Positions 1-8,893 are shown, counted from the first letter of the stretch. The stretch is 64,000 nucleotides of DNA from CAZUHB01 sp964620445 (GCA_964620445.1 CAZUHB010000006.1:1-64000), one strand, 5' to 3'. The notes: generated by a model not told the origin, from the sequence alone. Program-made: numbers and translations.

Positions 1-665
1 GTCGAAGAAGGGCGGCAAGCAGGCACCGCGGCCCAAGGGCGGTGGCGCAGGTCGGACGGGTCGAGCGCCGACGCGGCACGGTGGTGGGCGAGTGACCGAC
101 CCAGGGGCCCGGCAGAACAAGAACATCATGGTGGTGGAGGTGTAGATCGTCGAGGTCGCGTACTGCGAATCGATGATGCGTCCGCCGTCGGCCGGATTCC
201 CGTAGGAGAAATCGAAGGCCCTGTTATCGATGAAAGGCTTCAGCCCGCTGGTGTCCTCGTCCCTCGGATCGGGATCGTGCCCGTCGAACCGAATCAGCGA
301 GTAGAGCTCTTTGATGCCCGGCAGCCGCCAGTCATCGTGGCCGCCGGCACGGCACCTGGAGGCGTTTTTCATGGCATCGGCCCAGGTCATCTTCTTGCCG
401 GGGCTCTTTGTCCACATCAGCCCGGTGACCAGGTCGGAGACTGTGCCGTCGCCGTTGTCCTCGTAGGCCGGTTCGTTGGCGCGGTACTGGGCGTCCTGAC
501 CGAAATAGTCTTCGCCCGGCTTCGGATAGGCGATGGCGTTCCGGTCGTCGTAGCAGTGGTTTTGTGCTGTATCGACGATCGGATAGGTGAGGTGTTGCGC
601 ACCGGCGCTGGAGACGAGCAGCAGCCCGCTGCAGCGGCGATCACGTGACCGACTGAGGTTCGCAT
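1..665 (-). CDS. DUF1566 (Lcl-type) secreted protein, partial and frameshifted
   Basis: The minus strand reads a DUF1566 domain with signature pieces DNGDGTVSDLVTGLMW, GGHDDWRLPGIKELYSLIR and GGRIIDSQYATSTIY, closely matching the DUF1566 protein at 35046-36650. DUF1566 domains occur in secreted proteins, and no enzymatic role is established. The only sensible start (ATG at 665, MRTSVGHVIAAAAG) is out of frame with the domain. The domain frame supplies the rest of a signal peptide (GLLLVSSAGAQ), so one base has been gained or lost at roughly 615-640. At the other end the match stops near position 125, just where the paralogue continues VFGVNFADGRIKGYG. The last ~40 codons toward position 1 are Pro/Arg-rich and do not resemble the family. 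Sequencing or assembly error at a contig end, or a decayed copy, would both explain this. Confidence 0.6.
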
Positions 666-823
666 GACGGTGGCTATCTTTCTTTCGGTGGAGAGCTGTC
701 GAAGGCGAGCAGGATGATTCATGAGTAATTGAACCCGAGGCTGGCGATAGAGTTGTGCAGGCCGTCGTTTTCTTGGACCCTTTTTATCAGGGCTTGCTCC
801 GGTTGGCCACGACATTGCCGATA

Positions 824-862
824 TGGGGCCGGGGCGAGAGGATTTGAACCTGTCAACCGGCT
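824..862 (-). other. tRNA 3'-end-like remnant (weak)
   Basis: On the minus strand a T-arm-like stem-loop (ACAGG, loop TTCAAAT, CCTCT, one mismatch) is followed by CGCCCCG. This is what the T-arm plus acceptor 3' strand of a tRNA looks like. No matching 5' half (CGGGGCG), D-arm or anticodon arm lies upstream, and the stop codon of the 861-1109 reading frame falls at its edge. It is at most a remnant; chance similarity is possible. Confidence 0.2.
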
Positions 863-1109
863 ACCCAGGCTCGAGGTACCTCTGCGCGTCGACGCCGATC
901 TTCCGGCACAGCTCGCCGAAGGCTACCGCGCGCGCCGTCGGATCCTGTGTATTGAAGGTGAGGAAGAACGGGCGCTGATCCCAATCGAAGGAGGTCTCGG
1001 CCTGGCCGTGGAGAAACATCAGCATCGCGGCGAAATGCACGGCAACGTCCCCCTCACGCCTGACGGTACAGCGGAGAAGGGTCTCGATCACCGGCACCGG
1101 TCGTAACAC
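861..1109 (-). CDS. unrecognised coding remnant
   Basis: An 82-codon reading frame opening with GTG at 1109. The C-terminal two thirds have balanced, protein-like composition (for example VAVHFAAMLMFLHGQAE, FDWDQRPFFLTFNTQD and AFGELCRKIGVD), suggesting the tail of a helical, possibly HEAT-like, protein. The frame stays open only to about 1154 before a stop, too short for a whole gene. It sits between the broken DUF1566 gene and a gene-poor stretch, so a decayed gene remnant is the best reading. I do not recognise the family with certainty. Confidence 0.35.
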   Translation of the reverse strand: MLRPVPVIETLLRCTVRREGDVAVHFAAMLMFLHGQAETSFDWDQRPFFLTFNTQDPTARAVAFGELCRKIGVDAQRYLEPG

Positions 1110-1677
1110 TGCTCCTACCGAGAAGCGGGAGCTGAGGATCTCCTCATCTTGAATTCAGGAGTGGTCGGCAGTTTTTCACGGGGACAGGCATGCGACTGAG
1201 GGCTCGGACCCGGTCTTTGCATGACGCTCGGCCTTTTCACCTTTGAACAGGATCATCCCTGTCTCATAAAGGTCGCGTCTGCCGGTCCGCTTTTCGCAGA
1301 GCCGGGCGTAAAGTCGATCGGGGAACGAGATCGAGACAGTTGCCTACCACGGCGCAAGGCCTTACTTCCGACCTGGCGTTTGTTTCTCTTATCCACCACC
1401 CGCTTCTCGCCAGGGGAGTCGTCGATCCGAACAGCCGGCGCTATTGTCACGAAAACCACGCCGAGCGGAGTATTGTCTAGGGGGAAAGCAGTCCCGCTTT
1501 AGCGACGATATCGAATCGCGGTGTCTCGAATTGTTCAAGGACCGTCCCTCGTGGAGACTCCCAGCCGCATCTGTGGACAATCTATAAGAAATTGTTGAAT
1601 CTCATGCGCGCGATCACGAGAAGCGATCCGAGGGAGCGGGTGGCGGCATGATTCTCTGTCATCTGAATGCACCGGAA
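1110..1677. other. gene-poor stretch
   Basis: No reading frame here has protein-like composition or a convincing ribosome binding site on either strand. It lies between coding remnants and the FG-GAP gene. I see nothing functional in it apart from the hairpin that begins at 1678. Confidence 0.5.
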
Positions 1678-1712
1678 GGAGAAGGAGAGGACCAAAGCTC
1701 CTCTCCCTCTCC
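1678..1712 (-). terminator. strong hairpin downstream of the FG-GAP gene
   Basis: A 14-bp stem (GGAGAAGGAGAGGA with its complement, one G-T wobble) around a 7-nt loop lies 65 nt past the stop of the minus-strand gene at 1778. A T-rich tract follows it only on the plus strand, so it is a stable hairpin but an imperfect intrinsic terminator for the minus gene. Confidence 0.4.
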
Positions 1713-1777
1713 TCGTTTTGTGTTCGGTCTTTTCTCTTTTTGACGGCTCGGGATTTTACTGCCGTCAGCCGAACAGG

Positions 1778-3388
1778 CTATTGAATTTCTGTCGCAACCA
1801 CGTTGGAAGTCTTGCCGGACTGCGCAGCCTGCAGCCAGACATCCCAACCGGCAGCGCCCATCGGGATCAACAGATTCCATTCCGCGGTCCCCTCCGAGTT
1901 GGCCCACTCGGGTCCGCCCGCCTGTTTGGGTTTGCGGAGATCGACATACACGGCGAGACCCGGAATGTAAGTCGATCCCAGGCCATGGAAGCTGTAACCC
2001 AGATAGGACCAGGTATCCGGATTGCCGTTGGTCAGAGTGAAGGTTGCGTACTCCCCCGCAATCATGGGATTCGGCTCGATTGCAAGAGTCGGTTCATCGA
2101 CCAGGTAAAAAATGTACGCCTTTCCCTGGTCGGCGTATGTGAAGTCAGCAAGCGGTGCGCCCGCCAGGGCGGTCTCCCCGCTGAGAGACACGGAGTAACC
2201 GAGCGTATCATTCTGCGCATCTGCCGGCGGGAGTAGTCGTTTGTTCTCGTTCCATGCGTTGTTTCCATCAAATTGGAACTCGTAGGCTTGACCGGAATCA
2301 GTGGCTGTTTCGTCGGCACCATACGCCCCGATCAAAGCGATGTCATGGCAGAGGGAGACGGAAAAACCGAAATAGTCGTACGCTGACCCGTCTTCGGGGA
2401 GCAGTTTGTCCTCTTGGCCCCATCCTCCCATGCCGTCGTTGCGGTAAACGAATGCCGAGCCGGAATCGGTACCATTGTCGGTGTCGTTGGGTGCGCCGAT
2501 CAGCGCGACCTCGTCCCATACCGAGACCGACCACCCGAATTGTTCGTTGCCATCGCTGTGGGAATCGGCGATCTTGGCTTCTTCGGACCAGGAGCCACTG
2601 CTTTTGGATTTTCCCTGATAGCGGAACAGATAGGCTGCGCCCGCGTACAATCCCTGCCAGTCGTCGTCAAAGGGCGCACCCACCAGAGCGACATCCCCGA
2701 AGACCGAGACCGACTGGCCGAAGTAATCGGATGTTGCACCATCGGCAGCGAGGAGCTCCGCTTCGTAATTCCAGACGGATGATCCGTCGTTGCGGAACAC
2801 ATGGGCCGCACCGGCTGAGTTGCCATTTTTGTCGTCTCCAGTGGCACCCACCACGATCACGTCGTTCGAAATGGCAACGCTCGTACCGAACCGATCACCA
2901 TAATAAGGTTCCGAATCATAGAGCACATCTTCGGGCAACCAGGCTCCGTTGTCCCAGCGGAAAACATAGGCTGCTCCGGCGCGCGTTCCCGAAATCGATG
3001 AACCGCGTGCGCCCACCACGATCACGTCACCATCGATCGCCACGGAGGTACCGAACCACTCGATACTTTCGGGGGCATGGGAGAAGAGTTGTGTCTCGAA
3101 GTTCCAGGTTCCAGATTGCTCGCGAAAAACGTACACCGTCCCTGCGAACATAGTCACGTCGCAGTTTCTCTCCGACGCGACAACAGCCACGTCACCCGAA
3201 ATCGCGACGGCGCTGCCGAACTGGTCATCATACTGTCCGTTAGGCGCCACGAGAGACCGGTCCGGATACTGCTGCCCCAGAGCAGCCTGCGAGAGCAGCA
3301 GGATTAAAAACAGAGCGGTGGTCATGAAGTAACGAATCGTTCTCAGCGTACAAACAGATCTGTTGGTCCCATAAATTGAAGTACTCAT
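1778..3388 (-). CDS. secreted seven-bladed FG-GAP (integrin-like) propeller protein
   Basis: A 536-residue exported protein of unknown ligand. The N-terminus is a long signal peptide (hydrophobic core TTALFLILLLSQAALG, about residues 20-39). Seven FG-GAP-like repeats follow, each with the form xFGxSVAIxxDVAxVGA (for example DQFGSAVAISGD, WFGTSVAIDGDV, EQFGWSVSVWDEV), which predicts a complete seven-bladed beta-propeller over about residues 45-430. The last ~100 residues (IEPNPMIAGEYATFTLTNG onward, ending SNVVATEIQ) form a separate beta-rich module resembling those at the C-termini of seven other exported proteins in this window. ATG at 3388 was chosen because AAAGGAT lies seven bases upstream; a GTG 21 bases earlier lacks such a site. 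It is probably transcribed alone. Confidence 0.85.
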   Translation of the reverse strand: MSTSIYGTNRSVCTLRTIRYFMTTALFLILLLSQAALGQQYPDRSLVAPNGQYDDQFGSAVAISGDVAVVASERNCDVTMFAGTVYVFREQSGTWNFETQLFSHAPESIEWFGTSVAIDGDVIVVGARGSSISGTRAGAAYVFRWDNGAWLPEDVLYDSEPYYGDRFGTSVAISNDVIVVGATGDDKNGNSAGAAHVFRNDGSSVWNYEAELLAADGATSDYFGQSVSVFGDVALVGAPFDDDWQGLYAGAAYLFRYQGKSKSSGSWSEEAKIADSHSDGNEQFGWSVSVWDEVALIGAPNDTDNGTDSGSAFVYRNDGMGGWGQEDKLLPEDGSAYDYFGFSVSLCHDIALIGAYGADETATDSGQAYEFQFDGNNAWNENKRLLPPADAQNDTLGYSVSLSGETALAGAPLADFTYADQGKAYIFYLVDEPTLAIEPNPMIAGEYATFTLTNGNPDTWSYLGYSFHGLGSTYIPGLAVYVDLRKPKQAGGPEWANSEGTAEWNLLIPMGAAGWDVWLQAAQSGKTSNVVATEIQ

Positions 3389-3864
3389 GGTTTTATCCTT
3401 TCTTGCCACGATCCTCGATTGACCTAATCACATTGTCCAGCCCTCAGGTTTTCGGGGCTCCGATCAGGCTGAATTCCTTGACCCAGCCTTGGGCAGTAGT
3501 CCACATCGATCGGCGATCCCGCAGCTTCGACCAGCGTAAAACCGTCGATTTGGGGATTGGAGTCCGTTCCGAGTTGCTGGAATCAAAGAGCTGTAGTTCT
3601 AAACGAGAAAAGGAGAGGGGCACTCTCATGGGCCGGCTTTTTTATGATCGTTATTTTGAGCAGAGGTATGCCTGTCCAAAACCCTGTCCACGCCTGACCG
3701 TGCGCTTGTTGAACAGTCCGAGGGGAATTCAGGTCGTTCGAAAGGAATATCCGGATAGCCACCATCGACGGAAAATATTCAGATCAGGTATTCAATCGAA
3801 GGCTGCAGTGATTCCCAGGACAGCAAGGCGGATGGATTTTTTCGGACCGACAGGAAGATCGTGG
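3389..3864. other. intergenic region between two minus-strand genes
   Basis: Upstream region of the FG-GAP gene and downstream region of the kinase gene. Short open frames exist on both strands but none has a credible start site or protein-like composition. A promoter for the FG-GAP gene is expected here; I could not pick one with confidence. Confidence 0.5.
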
Positions 3865-6756
3865 TTAGTAGATACCCAGCACCTCTTTTGCTTTGGTGCG
3901 GAATCTTCTGATAATGTCGATCGATTCAATGGGGAAGGATTTATGCAAATACAGTTTTTCCGCCTCATCAAAGCAGGCCCGGGCCTTTCGTTCGATGATC
4001 TTCGGTTCCTTCGATTCGAGGGAAAGCTTGAAGTACGTCATGGCCTTCAGGTATAGATCGCGGGCATCTTCGATCCAGTGGAATTCCCTGATTTCTCGAG
4101 GCCACCATTTTTCTCTTTCCTGGATGGCTTTCTCGAAGTTCTGGATGGCATCCTGATAATCACCGCTCAGATACATACAGACACCATCGGCGCTCAGAAG
4201 GATCGGAGGCGTTCTGAAATGATACCTCGTGTTGAAATGGGCTTCGAATTTCAGATTTTTTGCCAGTGATCCCAGTTCGGACTGTTTGCCATCCTCTTTG
4301 CAGAGCCGATCCTCTGGAAAGGTTGCAATGAGCAGGCAAGCCAGGCTGAAATCGCGGGAAGAGAAAATGGCCTTGGTATAAAGATCGTAAAGACAGTTTT
4401 CCGCTTCTGGATACTCTTTCCTTTCGAGGTGTATCCGGGTACGTATCAGAAACAGGGCTGGATGAAGCACACCCGATATTTTTACAGCCCTTATTTCTTT
4501 TCCGTGATCGACCAGGTATTGCACCTGTTTCTGTGCTCTGTCCAGGTCGCCCTCGAACAGAAAGAGCTCTGCCAAGGCCATCCGAACCGACGCATCACCG
4601 GGGTGGATTTTCAGAGCAAGCTCATATTGCTCGAGCGCCTCGTTAAACAGCCCCTGCCGGGCATATGCCTTGCCGATGCCGCTGTAGATGTTGTGCATAT
4701 TCTGGTATCTATGATGTTGTACTATTTTCCGGGCTTCCTCATTGTATGCCAAGGCCTCGTCGTTCCGGCCCCTGAGCAGGGAGACAGCTCCGAGGGTGTT
4801 GTAGATCATATAGCTTGGTCGATCTCCCGCGAATCTGAGGGCCTGCACCAGGCACTCTTCGGCTTTCTCGGCCATGTCGAGAAAGTCGAAGAACCTTGCA
4901 AAGAAATAGTAGGTTCGGCCCAGATAGGTCCACGAGATCACATGATCGTGTCTGCAGCTCAAAACCGCTTCGAAACTGTTGATGGTCTTCTCAAAATCTT
5001 CAATCCCCCCTCCCAGGAACAAGCCGGGAAAGATTTGCAGGCCGCGATCAAGTTGAACCAGAAAGTGCTCTGAATTGATCTTGATATTGCTCAGGGCATC
5101 CCCGGCTCGGCCCGGGGCCATTTCCAACAGATCTCTTTCCTGCCATACGAATGTTTCTCCTGCAGCAGGATCAAAATCTCCGGTTTTGCGCAGATTGAAC
5201 TCGGCATCGTCGCGAAGCTTTTCTTTTTCTTGACGAGTTGATTCGGGCCGTTCCGAGAGAGCAAGCCGGGTAATTCCCAGCAAGTAGTGTGCGTCCTTTT
5301 CAAGATTGTTTTCGCCGCATCCCTTGCACCTCTTGATGCATTCCTCGAGATCGCACACGGCCTGTTCCAGCTCGTTTGATTCGATTTCGAATATAGCCTT
5401 CAGCATGCAGGCGCCGGGATCGTGCGGGTCAATCTCAGAACACCAAGGCCATGGCAAGAATAGGGTCCATCTCGTGATGACCTTGTTAACAGGCTTGAAT
5501 CGTTCTGCCGCGACTCTGAACTCCTTTTGCTTTTGCCTGGAGATTTCAAGGCCAAAGAAGGTTAAAGCCGAAAGCACGATCAATACCGTGGCTGCCGCAA
5601 ACGTCAGGAAACGGTGCCGGCGCATCCATTTTGTTGACCCGCGGATCCACCCCGCGGGCCTGGCCCAGACCGCTTCACCCGCGAGGAGCCGGCCGAGATC
5701 CGCGGCAAACACCGCCATACTCGGGTACCGTTGATTCGGATCCTTCTCCATGGCGGTTGTGATCACGTTTTCCAGGTCGCGTGAAATCGCCGGATTCAAG
5801 CGCCGCGGCGAAACCGGATCGATCTCCAGGATCTGGTGGAAGACCTGTTCGGTGGTTTCTCCCCTGAAAGGCACCTTGCCGGTGACCGCTTCATAGAGGG
5901 TCACCCCCAGGGAATAGACATCGGTGCGCGCATCGATGGCCTGGCTTTTGGCTTTCACCTGTTCCGGCGAAGCGTAATGGGGCGTGCCGCGAAAATCTCC
6001 TGTCAGCGTCATGGTCGCCAGGTTCGTGTGCCGTGCCACACCATAGTCCATGAGCAAGGCCTGGCCCCCGGGTGTTATCCGGATGTTCGACGGCTTCACG
6101 TCGCGATGAATGATCCCCGTTTCGTGTCCGCTTCCAAGGGCCTGTGCGATCTCCCGGATCCAACCCAGCACCTTGGGCAGCGGCTTTGTTTCCCCTTTGG
6201 ATGAAGCCTTGTGCAGCAGTTCTTCCAGACCTTTGCCCTCCACGAACTCCATGGCAAAGTAGTGGACACCTTTTTCCTTGCCGCCTCCGTACACCGTGAC
6301 GATGTTGGGATGGCGCAGCCGGGAGACGGCTTTGGCCTCGCGCGAGAAACGGGTCTCCGCTTCCAAGGAGCCCATACGTTCAGGCCGGATGATCTTCAAT
6401 GCCACCTTTCGCCCCAGGGGTTCCTGCACGGCAAGATAGACCATGCCCATGCCCCCTTCTCCCAGTTTCCGGATCAGCCTGAACTCCCCGAGCCGGTCAA
6501 AGGGCAGGCCCGGTTCAGGTTCTAGCGCCGCCGCATCGGTACCTTCTTCCTCATCGGGTCTATCAACGAACATTGACCAGGCGGGCTCGTCAGGGATGTC
6601 GAAAGCCTTGCCGTGCGCATTCAAAAGGGATCGGACCTCTTGTCCGAGCGAAGGATCGTTGGAACAGTTTCTTGTCAGGAATGCATCTCGTTCGGAGGGA
6701 TCAAGTTCCAGGGCTGCAAAAAACAGTTCTTCAATTTTTTTGTTCCGGTCCATCAT
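3865..6756 (-). CDS. membrane serine/threonine protein kinase with TPR sensor region
   Basis: A 963-residue Hanks-type kinase predicted to phosphorylate cytoplasmic partners, probably including its own ECF sigma factor. From the N-terminus: a ~85-residue helical leader, a kinase domain at about 88-350 with Gly loop LGEGGMGMVY, catalytic HRDVKPSN near 217, an atypical MDYGVAR in place of DFG (Phe to Tyr), and GTPHYASPEQ. A transmembrane helix (FAAATVLIVLSALTFFG, ~380-400) and a long TPR region (~440-960) follow, for example GKAYARQGLFNEALEQYELA. Its start overlaps the end of the upstream sigma factor by 26 bp, so the pair is translationally coupled. ATG-ATG at 6756/6753 is preferred to a GTG at 6762. 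It is a close paralogue, with the same partner order, of the kinase at 48122-50998. Confidence 0.92.
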   Translation of the reverse strand: MMDRNKKIEELFFAALELDPSERDAFLTRNCSNDPSLGQEVRSLLNAHGKAFDIPDEPAWSMFVDRPDEEEGTDAAALEPEPGLPFDRLGEFRLIRKLGEGGMGMVYLAVQEPLGRKVALKIIRPERMGSLEAETRFSREAKAVSRLRHPNIVTVYGGGKEKGVHYFAMEFVEGKGLEELLHKASSKGETKPLPKVLGWIREIAQALGSGHETGIIHRDVKPSNIRITPGGQALLMDYGVARHTNLATMTLTGDFRGTPHYASPEQVKAKSQAIDARTDVYSLGVTLYEAVTGKVPFRGETTEQVFHQILEIDPVSPRRLNPAISRDLENVITTAMEKDPNQRYPSMAVFAADLGRLLAGEAVWARPAGWIRGSTKWMRRHRFLTFAAATVLIVLSALTFFGLEISRQKQKEFRVAAERFKPVNKVITRWTLFLPWPWCSEIDPHDPGACMLKAIFEIESNELEQAVCDLEECIKRCKGCGENNLEKDAHYLLGITRLALSERPESTRQEKEKLRDDAEFNLRKTGDFDPAAGETFVWQERDLLEMAPGRAGDALSNIKINSEHFLVQLDRGLQIFPGLFLGGGIEDFEKTINSFEAVLSCRHDHVISWTYLGRTYYFFARFFDFLDMAEKAEECLVQALRFAGDRPSYMIYNTLGAVSLLRGRNDEALAYNEEARKIVQHHRYQNMHNIYSGIGKAYARQGLFNEALEQYELALKIHPGDASVRMALAELFLFEGDLDRAQKQVQYLVDHGKEIRAVKISGVLHPALFLIRTRIHLERKEYPEAENCLYDLYTKAIFSSRDFSLACLLIATFPEDRLCKEDGKQSELGSLAKNLKFEAHFNTRYHFRTPPILLSADGVCMYLSGDYQDAIQNFEKAIQEREKWWPREIREFHWIEDARDLYLKAMTYFKLSLESKEPKIIERKARACFDEAEKLYLHKSFPIESIDIIRRFRTKAKEVLGIY

Positions 6757-7354
6757 CCCCACAATCTTCCCCGGTCATCTCCCGATAAAGCCAGGCGCGG
6801 GTGAATTCCCAATCCCGGCAGACCGTGGCTTCGGAAACACCCAGGACTTCAGCGGTCTGCTTGAGCGACAGTCCGACAAAGTAGCGCAACTCGACCATGG
6901 AACATCTTCGCAGGTGCTCGCCCTGGGCCTCCAGTTTATCGAGGGCCTTGTCCAACGCCTCCAGATCGCGGAGAAAAACTTCCGGACCATCGGTCTTCAG
7001 ATCCTGCTCCAGCATATGGTCAAGCGATAGAGGCCGCTGGCCTTTCCCCCGCCTGGCGGTTTTCATACTCCGGAACTTGTCCACCAGGATTTGACGCATG
7101 GCGCGCGCAGCCACGCGGAAAAAATGCCTTCGATCGTCCCAGGGTGTGTCCCGGTCCTTGACCAGACGCAGATAGGCCTCGTTCACCAGCGCGGTGGTCT
7201 GCAGGGTCTGGCCCGGCCGCCCCTTGAGCAGGGCCCCGTGCGCCAGGGCATGAAGCTGATTGAACACCAGGGAAAGCAGCCTGTTCCAGGCCTCTCGCTT
7301 TCCAGAAGAGATTTCGGAAAGCAGTGCGGTGACCTCTTCCGGGGGGGTGGACAT
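6731..7354 (-). CDS. ECF-type RNA polymerase sigma factor, kinase-linked
   Basis: A 207-residue ECF sigma factor of the kind often paired with Hanks kinases in Acidobacteria and Planctomycetes (TIGR02999-like). Region 2 includes LALAHGALLKGRPGQTLQ-like sequence and ALVNEAYLRLV; region 4 contains the helix-turn-helix SLKQTAEVLGVSEATV followed by CRDWEFTRAWL. The start ATG at 7354 has AGAGG five bases upstream; an in-frame GTG lies six bases earlier. The gene overlaps the downstream kinase start. No anti-sigma factor gene is adjacent, so activity is probably set by kinase phosphorylation, as shown for the EcfP/PknT pair in Vibrio parahaemolyticus; that link is inference here. Paralogue: 50985-51593. 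Confidence 0.9.
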   Translation of the reverse strand: MSTPPEEVTALLSEISSGKREAWNRLLSLVFNQLHALAHGALLKGRPGQTLQTTALVNEAYLRLVKDRDTPWDDRRHFFRVAARAMRQILVDKFRSMKTARRGKGQRPLSLDHMLEQDLKTDGPEVFLRDLEALDKALDKLEAQGEHLRRCSMVELRYFVGLSLKQTAEVLGVSEATVCRDWEFTRAWLYREMTGEDCGDDGPEQKN

Positions 7355-7601
7355 GAACACCTCTGCTCAAAAAAGCGATCGAAAAGAATTCTGGCCCATG
7401 AGGGCGTCCTCTTCTTTTCTCGTTCAGATTAAAGCTCGCTGATTTCGAAAGCATCCAGGCAATGCCGAAGCCCCTGCTGGTGCACATCGCCTTGGTTCAT
7501 CGTCCCACACGACCATTCTAAATCTTTTTGGGAGGTTCAGATTATGGAAAAAACAAGAGAAAGTGAAACGGTCGTTGATGTTCGTGGCCATACACAACGC
7601 C

Positions 7602-7814
7602 TTACGAGCTTGTTCCAGAGCCGATCCACCGGAACTGACGCCGGCCGGGTGGCCACCCTGAGCGGTTGATTTCGGCCAAGACCTTCCGGTAGGGGCCCAG
7701 ATGGAACTCGATCGAACTGCCGCGAACGCGGTGGAGCAGCTCCTTGACGTTGCTCGAGCCTGGAGCCATGACCTTTCCCTCTCCCTTTCCGACAACGCGA
7801 TTCTCGAGATTCAT
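7602..7814 (-). CDS. small ORF coupled to the upstream 47-codon ORF; weakly SecA-N-terminus-like
   Basis: A 70-codon frame whose ATG overlaps the TGA of the preceding small ORF (ATGA), a classic translational-coupling arrangement. The middle (VKELLHRVRGSSIEF, then LGPYRKVLAEINRSG) is protein-like. The LGPYRKVLAEIN stretch recalls the N-terminal YRKxxxxIN segment of SecA-like proteins, but the frame then becomes Gly/Arg/Ser-rich and stops. It may be the start of a decayed or frameshifted larger gene rather than a functional small protein. The SecA resemblance is weak and unverified. Confidence 0.3.
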   Translation of the reverse strand: MNLENRVVGKGEGKVMAPGSSNVKELLHRVRGSSIEFHLGPYRKVLAEINRSGWPPGRRQFRWIGSGTSS

Positions 7815-7954
7815 CGCGTCCGGAAGACGACCGGGGGGCCTCGCGCGGCCGGAACTGTTTTCAACCGGCCCCGGATTTCGTCGAGCAGAAGACCGCTGAA
7901 GGTCGTCTTACCAGCGAGAATGAGGATCCCGATTTTCATCGCAACAGGTTTCAT
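7811..7954 (-). CDS. 47-residue ORF with a strong ribosome binding site
   Basis: ATG at 7954 is preceded by a near-ideal Shine-Dalgarno (GGAGGTAACG, 4-base spacer after GGAGGT), which is why this short frame is listed. The product begins MKPVAMKIGILILAGKTTF, a basic and hydrophobic start like a signal peptide, and ends after 47 residues at a TGA that overlaps the ATG of the next ORF. I do not recognise a family. A genuine small secreted or membrane peptide, or the 5' end of a gene broken by an indel that also includes the 7602-7814 frame, are both possible. Confidence 0.35.
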   Translation of the reverse strand: MKPVAMKIGILILAGKTTFSGLLLDEIRGRLKTVPAARGPPVVFRTR

Positions 7955-8152
7955 CGTTACCTCCAATGCCGCTGTCCTCTCCTGCCCTCGCGGCAGTCGT
8001 CGCGGCTTTCACAGGGTTAACCGGGGTGGGGCCGGCCGTGGCTGAAAAAAATGGATTGCGAGACAGGTCGGGGAGTGCGGCCCGAGCCGGACCTCGCCGG
8101 GCCCGGGCGGGACGGTGAGCCGGTCCGGCTTCAAAGATCGGGCACGAGATCG

Positions 8153-8168
8153 CCCGGCTTTCGCCGGG
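8153..8168 (-). terminator. GC-rich GAAA-tetraloop hairpin
   Basis: On the minus strand CCCGGC-GAAA-GCCGGG forms a 6-bp all-GC stem with a stable GNRA tetraloop 36 nt past the stop of the sigma-like gene at 8204. No U-tract follows, so termination by this hairpin is only plausible. Confidence 0.35.
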
Positions 8169-8203
8169 AAGCCTTCTTCGGCGGTCTGTTCAGGGTGGCG
8201 GGA

Positions 8204-8881
8204 TTATCCGGGGGAGCTGTCCTTGCCCGGAAGGAGAGTGAGCAGAGCCTGCTGGATGTTCTCCGTGGATCGGTTGACCGCATAGCGGCTGACACCGAGA
8301 GTCTCGGCGATCTGCCGCTGGCTGCGGGTCCCCGCAAGATAGGCGTCGAGAACAGCCACGTCGTCCTCGACGATCACGGAAGCGAGCCTGTCGTAGAGGT
8401 CGCCGGCGGCCGCCTCGGCCAGCGGATCGCCGGAAAGCGTCCGCGCGCTCACCTCTGTGCCGGCCGGGCCTTGCTGTTCTTTCCCCTTCCGGGTTCGTTC
8501 CTTGTTGAACTCGGTGATGAGGTTGTGCTTCGTCGCCGTCTGGAGGTACCGGACGACCTCGTCGTAGGGCTTCAAGAAGATCCGGGGCTGACCCTTCCAG
8601 ATCTTGAGCATCGTCTCCTGGAAGGCGTCGTCGGCGAGGGAGGAGCGCGGGTAGACCGTGGCGGACCGCTCCAGGAAGAACTCGAGTAGGAGCTCGAAGA
8701 AGGGCTCCTTGCCGAGGGCCTCGCGCAACACATCGGGAGAGACCTCCTCGACGCCGACCTCGCTGATGATGCGGTGCCGGACCTCCTCGTGGAGCAGGGC
8801 GGGCGTGCTGGCCGACGCCGCGCCGGTGATGAGTCCGAGCCCGGCGACTGCCAGCGCGATCCGGTTCAGGATTTTCTGCAT
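8204..8881 (-). CDS. sigma-70/ECF-like protein with an N-terminal export signal or membrane anchor
   Basis: A 225-residue protein with an ECF-sigma-like body. The region 2-like part (about 60-120) contains ADDAFQETMLKIWKG and VRYLQTATKHNLITEFNKE; the region 4-like helix-turn-helix (~184-214) contains RQIAETLGVSRYAVNRST. Unusually, it begins MQKILNRIALAVAGLGLITG then AASAS, a textbook signal peptide or a single membrane anchor. The start is well fixed: GGAGGT lies six bases before ATG 8881, and the frame runs straight from the signal into the sigma part. A sigma factor acts in the cytoplasm, so the protein may be membrane-tethered with its body inside, processed, or no longer a sigma factor. 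No kinase or anti-sigma gene is adjacent. Confidence 0.75.
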   Translation of the reverse strand: MQKILNRIALAVAGLGLITGAASASTPALLHEEVRHRIISEVGVEEVSPDVLREALGKEPFFELLLEFFLERSATVYPRSSLADDAFQETMLKIWKGQPRIFLKPYDEVVRYLQTATKHNLITEFNKERTRKGKEQQGPAGTEVSARTLSGDPLAEAAAGDLYDRLASVIVEDDVAVLDAYLAGTRSQRQIAETLGVSRYAVNRSTENIQQALLTLLPGKDSSPG

Positions 8882-8893
8882 GACTTGACCTCC

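Noticed and set aside
824..862. A functional tRNA gene
   Set aside because: Only a T-arm and acceptor 3' strand can be drawn; the 5' half and anticodon arm are missing.
2254..3153. 299-codon Arg-rich plus-strand open frame
   Set aside because: Antisense to the FG-GAP gene; Arg/His-rich composition is typical of a shadow frame.
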